DNA of 37,058 nt from Lactobacillaceae bacterium UBA5807. GTDB taxonomy: Bacteria > Bacillota > Bacilli > Lactobacillales > Lactobacillaceae. Positions 22,446 through 31,156 of the stretch are shown piece by piece. A program made the position numbers and the translations under genes. Position 1 is the stretch's first letter; every line of letters starts with the position of its first letter. The notes under the pieces are model-generated. The model made no database searches, was not told the DNA's origin, and saw only the letters and a program-made list of their open reading frames with translations. The stretch is from the NCBI GenBank assembly GCA_002418005.1, contig DIDF01000020.1, positions 1-37,058 of the forward strand. The letters are read 5' to 3'.

Positions 22446-23483
22446 ATGACAAATAAAGTATTGGTAACTGGTGGTAATGGTTTTCTGGGTTTAAATATTG
22501 TTTGTCAGCTTTTAAAAGACAAGTACGTTGTGCGAACTACACTTCGCTCCCTTGAAAAGAAAGCCACAGTTATTCAAACTCTAAAAGAACAAGGGTTAAA
22601 AGAGGAGCTTAGCAATTTAGAATTTATCCAAGCAGACCTGCAAAGTGATAAAAACTGGAATCAGGCAATGGCTGGAATAGATTATGTAATTAGTGTGGCC
22701 TCACCAGTTTTCTTTGGTAAAGTCGACGATGAACAAAAAGCCATCCAGCCTGCCGTTCAAGGGATTACCAGAATCATTATGTTTGCCCAAAAAGCTGGAG
22801 TTAAACGGATTGTTATGACTGCCAATTTTGGCGCAGTTGGCTTCAGCAACAAGGATAAAAACAGTATCACTACCGAAAAAGATTGGACCAACGTTAATGA
22901 AAAAGGTTTGTCGCTTTATGAAAAATCCAAAGCCATTGCTGAACAAAAAGCCTGGAAACTAATTAACGATCCTAAAAATAAAGTGGAATTCACTACAGTT
23001 AACGCCGTTGCCATGCTTGGCCCATCCTTAGACGGTCACATTTCTGGGAGTTTTAGCATCCTAAATAATATCCTTAACGGCTCAATGAAACGCATTCCCC
23101 AAATCGAATTAAATGTTGTCGATGTCCGCGATGTTGCCAAAATGCATATTCTGGCAATGACAAATCCCAAAGCTGCCGGTCAACGATTTATTGCCAGCGC
23201 GGATGGTAAGATATCAATGCCAGAAATTGCTCGATTGATCCGATCAAAAAGACCAAAGCTTGCGGATAAAATTCCTACCAAAGTGATGCCAAACTGGCTA
23301 ATTAATATTGCTGCTTCCTTCAATCAAACAGCATAAGAAGGTAAGCTGATGATTCAAATGAATCGCAATCTCAGTACAAAAAAAGCCCAAAAGATTTTGG
23401 GCTGGCATTCTACATTTAATAATGAACAAATCATTTTGGAATCGGTAGATACGATGGTTAAATACAATTTAATTCATAGATAA
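22446..23483 (+). pseudogene. NAD-dependent epimerase/dehydratase with one in-frame stop
   Basis: Extended SDR of the dihydroflavonol-reductase/epimerase type. TGGNGFLG is the NAD motif near residue 9, the Tyr/Lys pair is in SLYEKSKAIAE (about 158-168), and VVDVRDVAKMH is a family hallmark. The frame stops at TAA 23334-23336 (codon 297) but continues in the same frame for 48 codons (EGKLMIQMNRN... LGWHSTFN... YNLIHR) to TAA 23481-23483. That tail is what this family normally carries (about 340 residues). So one substitution removed the last seventh of the protein. The Rossmann domain is intact and partial activity cannot be excluded. ATG 22446 follows GGGGCAAG; ATG 22425 is an alternative. 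Confidence 0.85.
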
Positions 23484-23486
23484 GGT

Positions 23487-23525
23487 AAATTCTGGCAGAT
23501 TTAAAGTCTGCCAGAATTTTTTATT
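23487..23525. terminator. Bidirectional terminator between epimerase pseudogene and tetR
   Basis: Perfect 13-bp stem AAATTCTGGCAGA (23487-23499) with TCTGCCAGAATTT (23507-23519), T-run to 23525. Confidence 0.9.
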
Positions 23526-24177
23526 TTTGGGGAGTCAATCCTTTAACAATGAATTGGGTGGTCAAACTAATTTCCTTATCTTTATCGACCGAGACGCCAA
23601 AAAGTTTCTTGCCAAAATAGCCAAAAATTGGGGAAATAATAAACGCAATGATTTCAGACACCGGCCAGTCAACCATTTTCCCTTGCTTAATAAAACTCTT
23701 GATAGTTTTTATCATATATTTCTGCATTTGCTTTGTAGCTTCTTTTTTAAAGGCGTTCAAAACCTCACCATCTCCATTTAAAGCCTGGCTAATTAAAACT
23801 TTTAAAGACAAATAGTTCACCTCAATAAAGTTGACTCGGTCATCCACGATTGTGTGGATTAAAGTTGGCAAATCGGTGTAATTCTTTTGCAAAGTCTTTT
23901 TGGCAAAATCCTCAACGGTTTTAGGGAGAACGACATCAAATGCCGGAGCTAACACGGCAATTAAAATTGCCCGTTTATTAGGAAATTTTTTGTAAATAGT
24001 GCCGGCAGCTACGCCGGCTTTTTTGGAAATATCCGCACTAGTTGTTTCTTCGTAACCCTTCGTAGAGAACAATTCCAAAGCAGCTTTTAAAACATTTTTT
24101 TGTTTATCCGTCAGATCAGTCATCTGACTTAGACTTTCTGAATAGATCCTGTCAAAGTTTTCGTCATTTTTTGCCAT
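23521..24177 (-). CDS. TetR-family transcriptional regulator
   Basis: A 218-residue repressor. The N-terminal HTH (about residues 22-70) has the standard pattern KNVLKAALELFSTKGYEETTSADISKKAGVAAGTIYKKFPNKRAIL. The C-terminal ligand domain is helical. It is divergent from the DUF3533 membrane gene with a 20-bp palindrome between, the usual arrangement of a drug- or lipid-responsive repressor and its exporter. The stop codon touches the shared terminator. Confidence 0.9.
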   Translation of the reverse strand: MAKNDENFDRIYSESLSQMTDLTDKQKNVLKAALELFSTKGYEETTSADISKKAGVAAGTIYKKFPNKRAILIAVLAPAFDVVLPKTVEDFAKKTLQKNYTDLPTLIHTIVDDRVNFIEVNYLSLKVLISQALNGDGEVLNAFKKEATKQMQKYMIKTIKSFIKQGKMVDWPVSEIIAFIISPIFGYFGKKLFGVSVDKDKEISLTTQFIVKGLTPQK

Positions 24178-24203
24178 ATTTATGCCTCAATTTTTTTACT
24201 TTG

Positions 24204-24232
24204 TTGACATTTTAACAAATAAAGTGTACTTT
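24204..24232 (+). promoter_or_regulatory. Promoter of the DUF3533 gene
   Basis: Consensus TTGACA (24204-24209), 17-bp spacer, TACTTT (24227-24232). Confidence 0.65.
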
Positions 24233-24246
24233 AGTCCATGTACAGT

Positions 24247-24266
24247 AAGTGAACACTCATTCACTT
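24247..24266. promoter_or_regulatory. TetR-type operator
   Basis: AAGTGAA-CACTCA-TTCACTT, perfect 7-bp arms, just downstream of the expected start of transcription of the membrane gene and directly before its AAGGAGAT ribosome binding site. Strong candidate for binding by the divergent TetR protein. Confidence 0.75.
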
Positions 24267-24284
24267 TAAAAGGAGATAAGGAAT

Positions 24285-25580
24285 ATGTCAAGATGGTTTA
24301 AGAACAGATTTACCTGGATCGGAACAATAATCGCTTGTTTCGTGGCACTCTCGTTTATCTTTTGTGCCTTACCAGCATTTAAAGATTTACCAAACAATAC
24401 CATGAAATTGCCAATTGAAATTGTGAACCAGGATTCAAATACAATTGGTAATAACTTAAGTAATGGTCTGCAAAGAAATTTACCTTTCAAGCATGTGAGT
24501 CAGACGACTAATTTGGCCGCAGCTAAAGATAAGGTCAAAAATCAAGTATCATTAGTGGTGGTCGTTCCTAAGAATTTCACCAAAGATATCCAAGCTTCCA
24601 AAACACCTCAAGTAAGCTATATTGTTAATGACGCTAACGGAATTCTTCAAACCAACGTCAACAAGGCTTTGACTAACCAAATTACTAGTCAAATTAATGC
24701 CCAGATTAATCACCAAGCTTTAATTGGCATGAATGCAAAAAAGATTGCCCCATCAATTATGAAGCCGGCAATGCAGACCGCCATGGCCAGTGCAATGAAG
24801 AGTGCAATGATGGCTTCCAAAGGCCGACCAGTTAATCAAAAAGCCATTCAAGCAAAAGTCACCAAACAGGTAACTGCCAAAATGCAGCCGGTAATTATGG
24901 CAAAAGCCGCTCAAAGTGTTCCAAAGAGTATCACCATAAATACTAATACTGATCGCATGGGAACTACCCAAGTGAATATGCAGCATCAAATGACGTCCAT
25001 GTTTCTAACAATGGGTCAATACCTAGGAATTATGATTGGAACAATCATTTTAACCTTAGTATTTATGTCAGCTAGATTCGAAATTGGAAAGTGGCAGAGC
25101 TTTATTGGCTTTCAGGCTACTGGTTTAATTTCCACATTCATCCTGGCATTAGTGGCAATTGGCTGCCTAAGATTTATGGTTTCATTTAATGGCGGAACAT
25201 TCGGCGCAATGCTTATGCATAACTGGTTATTAGATATTTCTGTATTTGAATTTTCCGGCATGTTTGCCCTGCTTTGCGCGGGAATTCCAAGTTTGATTAT
25301 TCAGCTGCCTTTGTTCATTTTCCAAATTATGGCCGGCAGCGGAATTATCCCTCGTCAAGCAATGAGTGGATTTTATCAGTTTATCTCCAAGAACACGCCA
25401 ATGTATCAAGGAATGTATTCAAGCTTCAACATTCTTGGTGGCTTAAATAATACTGGTTCATTTAGTCAAACTCTGATCTGGCTTGCCCTTTGCGGCTTAG
25501 TGCTCTCAGTCTTGATTGTTTGGGTTGGCTACCGCGGAACCGAGAAAAAAGGTTTATCGAACGTTATGCCTTTTAATTAA
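24285..25580 (+). CDS. DUF3533/YhgE-Pip-like membrane export protein
   Basis: A 431-residue membrane protein. One N-terminal transmembrane helix (about 10-30) is followed by a large external domain (31-245) and about five helices in the C-terminal half (near 246-265, 276-300, 318-340, 345-365 and 398-420). This layout is shared by ABC-2-like and YhgE/Pip/DUF3533 proteins, often drug- or lipid-efflux components under TetR control. The external domain contains a Met/Ala/Lys-rich stretch (about residues 163-192). No ATP-binding partner is encoded next to it. AAGGAGAT sets the ATG. Confidence 0.75.
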   Translation: MSRWFKNRFTWIGTIIACFVALSFIFCALPAFKDLPNNTMKLPIEIVNQDSNTIGNNLSNGLQRNLPFKHVSQTTNLAAAKDKVKNQVSLVVVVPKNFTKDIQASKTPQVSYIVNDANGILQTNVNKALTNQITSQINAQINHQALIGMNAKKIAPSIMKPAMQTAMASAMKSAMMASKGRPVNQKAIQAKVTKQVTAKMQPVIMAKAAQSVPKSITINTNTDRMGTTQVNMQHQMTSMFLTMGQYLGIMIGTIILTLVFMSARFEIGKWQSFIGFQATGLISTFILALVAIGCLRFMVSFNGGTFGAMLMHNWLLDISVFEFSGMFALLCAGIPSLIIQLPLFIFQIMAGSGIIPRQAMSGFYQFISKNTPMYQGMYSSFNILGGLNNTGSFSQTLIWLALCGLVLSVLIVWVGYRGTEKKGLSNVMPFN

Positions 25581-25601
25581 TAGCCAAATTTCTAAATAAA
25601 C

Positions 25602-25646
25602 AAAACCGTTCAAGTTGGACTTCAAATCCATCTTGGACGGCTTTTA
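25602..25646. terminator. Terminator between convergent genes
   Basis: CCGTTCAAG (25606-25614) pairs with CTTGGACGG (25632-25640), then an inner TGGA/TCCA; T-rich tail on both strands. Confidence 0.75.
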
Positions 25647-25658
25647 TTTACAAAAAAA

Positions 25659-26618
25659 TTACTTTAAAACTTGATTTTGAACAGTTCCATTTAAAAATGA
25701 TTTTAAATTATTAATTGCAATATTCATTAATCTTGCTCGAGTTTCTTTAGGAGCCCAAGCAATATGGGGAGTGATAAAACAATTCTTAGCTTTCAATAAT
25801 GGATTGTCCGCCTTGATAGGTTCCGTGCTGGCAACATCGACTCCGGCTCCCAAAATTTTGCCTTCGTTTAAGGCATTGGCAACATCCTGCTCATTAATGA
25901 TGGTTCCTCTTGCAGTATTGATTATGATTACGCCATCCTTCATTTTATCGATTGCTGCTTTGTCAATCAGGTTTATAGTATCAGGAGTTTGAGGAACATG
26001 CAGACTGATAATATCAGCAGTCTGCAGCAGTTCTTCAAAACTAACTTGTTTAACCCAGTTTCCTTGAACTTCTTTTGGTCGGTGATTATAAAAAATCACC
26101 TGCATCGAAAATGCATGAGCAATTTCTGCCACTTTTTGAGCGATCTTACCATAACCAACTAATCCAAATGTCTTGCCACTCAGTTCAATCAAAGACTTTG
26201 CCCAAAAAGTAAAATCTGGACTGTTTGCCCACTTACCTTCGTGAACAAGTTGGTTATGCAAACCAACCTGACTGGTAATTTCCAAAAGCAGCGCAAAAGT
26301 AAACTGAGCCACGGCGTCAGTACCGTATGTTGGAATATTGGTCACGGTAACTCCCTTTGTAGCAGCAGCTTTCATATCAATAACGTTATACCCAGTAGCT
26401 AAAACACCAATATACTTTAGGTTCTTGGCATTATTAATAACATTAACATCCATAGGCGTTTTATTAGTTAAAACAATTGAAGCATCGCCGATTCGTTCGA
26501 GAATCTTGTCATCCTCATAATCAGTTCGATCATATATCTTACAATCACCAAGTTGAGTTAAGGCATCCCAATCCAATCCCTTATCGAGGGGATATCCATC
26601 TAAAACAACAATTTTCAT
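25659..26618 (-). CDS. D-2-hydroxyacid dehydrogenase (glycerate dehydrogenase-like)
   Basis: A 319-residue cytosolic NAD(P)-dependent enzyme that interconverts 2-keto and D-2-hydroxy acids. NAD motif GLVGYGKIAQKVAEIA (about 148-163); catalytic Arg in NTARGTIINE, Glu in STEPI, His in ITPHIAW. The Trp-Ala after His favours the glycerate/hydroxypyruvate reductase branch over D-lactate dehydrogenase. ATG 26618 is set by AGGAG. Last gene of a three-gene minus-strand operon, 21 bp after the quinone-reductase gene. Confidence 0.88.
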   Translation of the reverse strand: MKIVVLDGYPLDKGLDWDALTQLGDCKIYDRTDYEDDKILERIGDASIVLTNKTPMDVNVINNAKNLKYIGVLATGYNVIDMKAAATKGVTVTNIPTYGTDAVAQFTFALLLEITSQVGLHNQLVHEGKWANSPDFTFWAKSLIELSGKTFGLVGYGKIAQKVAEIAHAFSMQVIFYNHRPKEVQGNWVKQVSFEELLQTADIISLHVPQTPDTINLIDKAAIDKMKDGVIIINTARGTIINEQDVANALNEGKILGAGVDVASTEPIKADNPLLKAKNCFITPHIAWAPKETRARLMNIAINNLKSFLNGTVQNQVLK

Positions 26619-26639
26619 ATTCAAATACTCCTAAATTTT

Positions 26640-27629
26640 TTAAAGTTTAACAATAGTTCGGCCAATATGACCGCCCTTTTCAATTTGTTTAATTACTTTG
26701 GGAACTTCCGCCAAATTAATTTCGTTGTTAATAATTTTATCATTTATGTTCCAGTCACCCGCAAGTAAATCCCAAATTCTAATTCGTTGAGGAAGCTGAA
26801 CTTGAACTGAATCAATGCCAATTAAACGAACAGCCCTGAGAATAAAAGGCAAAACATTAGTATTAAGATTAACGCCGGCAGCATTCCCGCACATTGTAAT
26901 TGTGCCATCATACTTGATTTGGGGGATTAACGCTTCGGCAACCGAACCACCAACTGCATCCAAGACAAAATCATATTGCTGATTTGCCATTAATTTGGGT
27001 TCACCCAAACTGTCAGACGTGACTACTTGGCTTGCGCCTAATTTTTTTGCCAACTTCTCAGATTCGGGCCGATGGACCAAAGCTGATAAATTACTACAGC
27101 CAAGTTTCTTTAAGATTTGCATGGCAATGCTGCCAACTCCGCCTGTCGCGCCGGTGACCATAATTTGATCATCTAAGTTCATTCCATTATTAATCAAGGC
27201 ATCGACTGACAAAGCGGCAGTAAAACCGGCGGTACCAATACTCATGGCATCTTTTAAAGATAATTTTCTGGGAAGTTTGATCAGCCAATACCCAGGAACT
27301 TTTTCATATTCAGAAAAGCCACCCGAATGACTAACTCCTAAACCATAACCAGTAGCTAAAACTTTGTCTCCTTCTTGAAAACCTTCATCAGTTGAAGAAA
27401 CAACCGTACCGCTCAAATCAATTCCCGGGATCATAGGATAATTTTTAATGACTCCACCATTTTCTTTGAAGGCCAGCATATCCTTATAATTTAAGGATGA
27501 ATAAGCAGTTTTAATGACTACATCACCCTTTGAAAGGCTACCTTTATGGACAGTTTTTACCCGAGGAATAACTTTATTCTCTTTTTTTTCAAGAACCAAC
27601 GCCTTAAAAGATGAGGGGTATTCTGCCAT
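26640..27629 (-). CDS. Quinone oxidoreductase-like MDR protein (YhdH/YhfP type)
   Basis: A 329-residue Zn-free medium-chain dehydrogenase/reductase. The N-terminal GroES-like domain has YSSLNYKDMLAFKENGG and IPGIDLSGTV, typical of the YhdH/YhfP (acryloyl-CoA/quinone reductase) group. The Rossmann motif is VTGATGGVGSIA (about 158-169). It uses NADPH to reduce an activated double bond or quinone; the substrate is not visible. AAGGAGG sets the start. Middle gene of the operon, 34 bp after the NTF2-like gene. Confidence 0.9.
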   Translation of the reverse strand: MAEYPSSFKALVLEKKENKVIPRVKTVHKGSLSKGDVVIKTAYSSLNYKDMLAFKENGGVIKNYPMIPGIDLSGTVVSSTDEGFQEGDKVLATGYGLGVSHSGGFSEYEKVPGYWLIKLPRKLSLKDAMSIGTAGFTAALSVDALINNGMNLDDQIMVTGATGGVGSIAMQILKKLGCSNLSALVHRPESEKLAKKLGASQVVTSDSLGEPKLMANQQYDFVLDAVGGSVAEALIPQIKYDGTITMCGNAAGVNLNTNVLPFILRAVRLIGIDSVQVQLPQRIRIWDLLAGDWNINDKIINNEINLAEVPKVIKQIEKGGHIGRTIVKL

Positions 27630-27663
27630 AACATTTACCTCCTTTTGAAAAGTAAAACAAAAA

Positions 27664-28242
27664 TTAATTGGCTAACCACTCGTCAGCATCCTGATAAACT
27701 TTTTGAACATCTCTTGGCCGATCAATTCCTAACAATTCATTGCTAATGCTTCCTCCAGCTTGAGTGCGAACATAACTCAAAAACTGATATGAAGGCCGAA
27801 AGTCTTTGAGTTGTGCTGGATCAACCTTAAATTCAGTTCCGGGGATCACTGGATGAAGATTATCACTTTCATTAATTGACAACATGCTAGAAATTCGCCA
27901 TTCAGTTGTCCGTTTTTCCACACGGTAAATCAGTCGCCGAAACGATTGAATTTCAACTTCAACTCCCTTAACCATCATTCTCATATAAGTAGTGGTTGGA
28001 AGTTCTACGTATGCCTTATTACCTTTTAAATGAATTATTGGTGTTGCTGATGATCCCACTATCGGAAAACGCGGATCAACTTCCTTTGATTCGTGGCCGA
28101 CAAAACTGTCTAAATCACCTTTTTGCCAGCTGGTTTGGACAGTAGCATCTGGATAATAACATTCCCGAATTTTATCTAAATGGCGAACTCGGTACTGACG
28201 TTCTTTTGCCACAACTTGAGTAATTTCTGAATAATCGTCCAT
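27664..28242 (-). CDS. SnoaL-like/NTF2-fold protein
   Basis: A 192-residue protein with an NTF2-like cone fold: an N-terminal helix pair with YRVRHLDKIRECYYPDATVQTSW, a strand-rich middle (AYVELPTTTYMRMMVKGVEVEI; SFRRLIYRVEKRTTEWRISSM) and a longer C-terminal extension. This is the SnoaL_4-type pattern, which covers small hydratases, isomerases and binding proteins. First gene of the operon with two oxidoreductases, so its partner substrate is probably theirs. ATG 28242 is chosen for GGAGG at 28248-28252, over 28254. Confidence 0.78.
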   Translation of the reverse strand: MDDYSEITQVVAKERQYRVRHLDKIRECYYPDATVQTSWQKGDLDSFVGHESKEVDPRFPIVGSSATPIIHLKGNKAYVELPTTTYMRMMVKGVEVEIQSFRRLIYRVEKRTTEWRISSMLSINESDNLHPVIPGTEFKVDPAQLKDFRPSYQFLSYVRTQAGGSISNELLGIDRPRDVQKVYQDADEWLAN

Positions 28243-28254
28243 TTTTTCCTCCAA

Positions 28255-28542
28255 TATCCAACATTTTCATTATCGGCATGACTTTCACCAATATATCTTT
28301 TTGTCACATTCCTGATATCTCGACCTCTTCTAGCTTGTATTATGGCATAGTATAAGCGAATTATCAGAAAAGAATAATAATAAAAAATTTTCAAATTATG
28401 ATTTCAACCAAAAAATTCTACCCTCCATCCATGATATAATCCTGAGCCAGGTATCAAACAAAAGCTCCAAACGCCTGTACTCAGGCATTTGGAGCTTTAT
28501 ATTTAACTTATCAATTTAAAATTATTTTTATTTAAGCAACAT
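28255..28542. other. Intergenic region upstream of the NTF2-like operon
   Basis: Carries the probable minus-strand promoter region of the NTF2-like operon (a TATACT near 28348-28353 is a candidate -10) and the terminator of the permease gene at 28461-28498. A plus-strand TATAAT at 28435-28440 has no gene after it. No small gene is convincing; the 72-residue frame across 28176-28394 only overlaps the NTF2 gene start. Confidence 0.4.
28461..28498 (-). terminator. Terminator of the permease gene
   Basis: 17-bp arms AAAGCTCCAAACGCCTG (28461-28477) and 28482-28498 with one C-A mismatch, loop TACT; T-rich on the minus-strand side. Confidence 0.85.
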
Positions 28543-29985
28543 TTACTTTAATCCAGTAGTTTGGCTGTTCAAAGCATTTCTAATTTTACTATGGTGAAAA
28601 CCATAGGAAGCGTAAATAATTAGTCCAATAATCAACCAAATTGTAAACGCAATCCAAGTAAATGGTTTCAACTGAAGCATCAATCCCACACACAATATGA
28701 ATGAAAGAATTGGCAGGTAAGGGTAAAATGGCACTTTAAATGCAGTATCCAAATTCTTAAATTTGGGATCCCGTCTCAAAAAGACAATCCCAATTGAAAC
28801 CATTGCAAAAGCAAATAGAGTCCCAATATTAACTAACTCAGTGATCTTATCGATTGGAATAATGCACGCAAAAACACTGCCTAAAATACCAAAGATCCAA
28901 GTATTAGCTTTTGGTGAATGGCTGCGCAGACTAAGTTTGCTTAAAACTGGCGGCAAAAGTCCATCACGGCTAATAGCAAAGACCAACCTAGTCCCACCAT
29001 ACAAGAAAACAATTAGGACTGTCGTCATCCCAATTACGGCTCCTAATGAAATAATTCCCGCAACCCAATTTTGGTGAATAAAATGTAGACTATATGCAAC
29101 CGGATCGGCAACACTTAACTTGGAATACTTAACAATTCCGACTAAAACCACGGACAAAGCAATGTATAAAATCGTCGCAATCAATAGCGAGCCAATAATC
29201 CCGATGGGAACATTTTTCTGGGGATTCTTAACCTCTTCAGCGGCCGTTGACACAGCATCAAAACCAATGTAAGCATAAAAGGCCACCGCGGCGCCAGAAA
29301 CAACTCCGTTAAATCCAAATGGCATCATTGGCGTAAAGTTAGCCGGTTTCACGAAGAATGCCCCAACACCGATAAATAGCAAGATAACAAGGATCTTAAT
29401 AATCACCATTATTGAATTAACTTTGGCAGATTCACGAACCCCTTCAATTAACAACCCAGAAATTATCATAATAATTATGAATGCGGGTAAATCAAAAAAG
29501 GCATGGGGTTGACCAGTCGTGCCAATGGCTGCCCGTAATCCTTCTGGAAGATATATATTAAATCCGGCTAATAAATTCTGAAAGTAAGCAGACCAACTGG
29601 CCGCTACTGCTGAAACAGAAAACAAGTATTCCGAAACCAAAGCCCAGCCTAAAATCCAGGCAATAAACTCTCCAAACACTGAATAAACATATGTATATGC
29701 ACTGCCGGCTAAAGGAATGGTAGAAGAAAACTCTGAATAACAAAGTGCAGCAAAGGAACAAACGACCGCTGCTAAGACAAATGACAACCAAGCAGAAGGC
29801 CCAGCAAACTTAGCGGCAATAATTCCGGGAGTAATAAAAATTCCCGCACCAACAATGGCCCCAACGCCCATAGTTGTTAAACTAAAAGCGCTTAATGATT
29901 TTGACAGACCAGTTTTCTTTAAGATGTCGGTTTGGACATCTTTTCTGACAAATAAATGTAACCCCTTATCTCCAGTTATCCTCAT
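28543..29985 (-). CDS. APC-family amino acid permease
   Basis: A 480-residue membrane transporter with about 12 transmembrane helices. The first helix has GVGAIVGAGIFITPG, the conserved substrate-binding break of the APC superfamily, and helix 6 contains FYAYIGFDAVSTAAEEVKNP, the signature of the cationic amino-acid transporter (CAT/YfnA) branch. It probably imports amino acids in symport with protons. ATG 29985 has only a distant AAAGAG, so the start is not firm. Monocistronic, with a terminator at 28461. Confidence 0.9.
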   Translation of the reverse strand: MRITGDKGLHLFVRKDVQTDILKKTGLSKSLSAFSLTTMGVGAIVGAGIFITPGIIAAKFAGPSAWLSFVLAAVVCSFAALCYSEFSSTIPLAGSAYTYVYSVFGEFIAWILGWALVSEYLFSVSAVAASWSAYFQNLLAGFNIYLPEGLRAAIGTTGQPHAFFDLPAFIIIMIISGLLIEGVRESAKVNSIMVIIKILVILLFIGVGAFFVKPANFTPMMPFGFNGVVSGAAVAFYAYIGFDAVSTAAEEVKNPQKNVPIGIIGSLLIATILYIALSVVLVGIVKYSKLSVADPVAYSLHFIHQNWVAGIISLGAVIGMTTVLIVFLYGGTRLVFAISRDGLLPPVLSKLSLRSHSPKANTWIFGILGSVFACIIPIDKITELVNIGTLFAFAMVSIGIVFLRRDPKFKNLDTAFKVPFYPYLPILSFILCVGLMLQLKPFTWIAFTIWLIIGLIIYASYGFHHSKIRNALNSQTTGLK

Positions 29986-30084
29986 CTAAATCTAATGCTC
30001 TTTTCCAAAAATTACTGTAGTTCTAATATTACGCCATCTTATAAGGGGCTTCAATAAGAAATTCCGCTGCCAAGTTAGGTCAGC

Positions 30085-30115
30085 AAATAAAAACACCTTT
30101 TTTTAAAGGTGTTTT
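30085..30115 (-). terminator. Terminator overlapping the stop of the second AKR
   Basis: AAAACACCTTT (30090-30100) with AAAGGTGTTTT (30105-30115), loop TTTT, minus-strand T-rich tail. Confidence 0.85.
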
Positions 30116-30962
30116 AAAAGTTAGCCTTCCATTCACTGATCCGTTTAACCGCGGCAGGGTCGCGGTGATCATAAAATTGGGAAGTATGAGTATCTAAGGA
30201 TTTAATTTGGTTCATTTCCTTATCACTTAATTCAAAATCAAACACATTCAAATTATCTATCATTCTTTGTCGATGGACTGATTTTACCAAAGGCAGGACG
30301 TTTCTCTGAAGCAGCCATAGTAATACAACTTGGCCTGGCTGTTTATTATGTTCTTCAGCAATCTGGGTGATGGTCTGGTTATCCAATACACCGCTTTTAG
30401 CATGAGCAAATGGTAACCAGGCTTCTGGTTGCACGTTATTGTCATTTAAGAACTTAACAGAGTAATTCTGTTGAAAAAGTGGATTGTTTTCAATTTGATC
30501 AATCACAGGGGTTACTTCATGATGAACCATCAAGTCCATCAACTGATCCGGGTAAAAGTTGGAAACGCCGAGGGACTTAATTTTGCCTTCTTTTTGCAAA
30601 TCCTGCATTGCTTCCCAAGAATCAAAAGTATTTCCCCATGGCTTATGAATTAGATATAAATCAACGTAATCCAAGCCCAAACGCTCCAATGATCCTTCAA
30701 ATTCCCTTTTTGTAGCATCATATCCGGTATCCTGCAGCCAAAGCTTGGTAGTTACAAATATTTGGTCTCTGGGTATGCCACTTTGCTTGATTCCGCGGCC
30801 GACCGCTCTTTCGTTTTGATAAATTGCAGCGGTGTCAATCAGGCGATATCCAGCACTTATTGCTTCAGCAACGGCACTTTCTGTTTCTTCATCACCTTTT
30901 ATCATTGCCCCAAAACCTAATTTAGGAATCTTGTTGCCATCGTTTAAATTGAAATACTCCAT
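30114..30962 (-). CDS. Aldo/keto reductase, 2,5-diketogluconate reductase-like
   Basis: A 282-residue NADPH-dependent AKR. The tetrad is Asp/Tyr in LIDTAAIYQNE (about 42-52), Lys in FVTTKLW, His in YLIHKPWG. SLGVSNF and LVKSVHRQRMIDNL (cofactor loop) are typical of the AKR5 group. The usual N (IPNQIE) at the strand after SNF is VIDQIENNPLFQQ here. GAGGTGG sets ATG 30962. Monocistronic. It belongs to a different AKR branch from the one at 21435-22310. Substrate unknown. Confidence 0.9.
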   Translation of the reverse strand: MEYFNLNDGNKIPKLGFGAMIKGDEETESAVAEAISAGYRLIDTAAIYQNERAVGRGIKQSGIPRDQIFVTTKLWLQDTGYDATKREFEGSLERLGLDYVDLYLIHKPWGNTFDSWEAMQDLQKEGKIKSLGVSNFYPDQLMDLMVHHEVTPVIDQIENNPLFQQNYSVKFLNDNNVQPEAWLPFAHAKSGVLDNQTITQIAEEHNKQPGQVVLLWLLQRNVLPLVKSVHRQRMIDNLNVFDFELSDKEMNQIKSLDTHTSQFYDHRDPAAVKRISEWKANF

Positions 30963-31079
30963 TTAATCCACCTCATTTCTTCATTACTAGAATTAACCAC
31001 ATTATAAAGTAACCATGGCTTGGTTATGTGTTCAACGACGTTTTGATTTAAATCACTCTCTAAAGAAGAATAAATAAAC

Positions 31080-31156
31080 TAGTTAGTTTCCCTTGACTTT
31101 TCCTAACTAAATATGTAAACTGCTCTTTGTTAGTTTGAATAATTAATATCTAACTA
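31080..31156. promoter_or_regulatory. Repeated TTAGTT/CTAACTA half-sites before the ABC transporter
   Basis: TAGTTAG (31080-31086) and CTAACTA (31103-31109) form one inverted pair; TTAGTTT (31130-31136) and CTAACTA (31150-31156) a second. TTGACT at 31093-31098 with TAAACT at 31116-31121 (17 bp) is a promoter inside the first pair. A second possible start is the extended -10 TGCTAAAAT at 31195-31203. This looks like two operator copies for a MarR- or TetR-type drug-responsive repressor not encoded here. Confidence 0.6.

Noticed and set aside
24204..24266. LexA site before the DUF3533 gene
   Set aside because: GTGAACACTCATTCAC has no GAAC-N4-GTTC core; a TetR palindrome explains it better.
28176..28394. 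A 72-residue minus-strand frame upstream of the NTF2-like gene
   Set aside because: It overlaps the promoter region and start of the NTF2-like gene in another frame and is rich in Tyr/Ile/Arg without a fold pattern.
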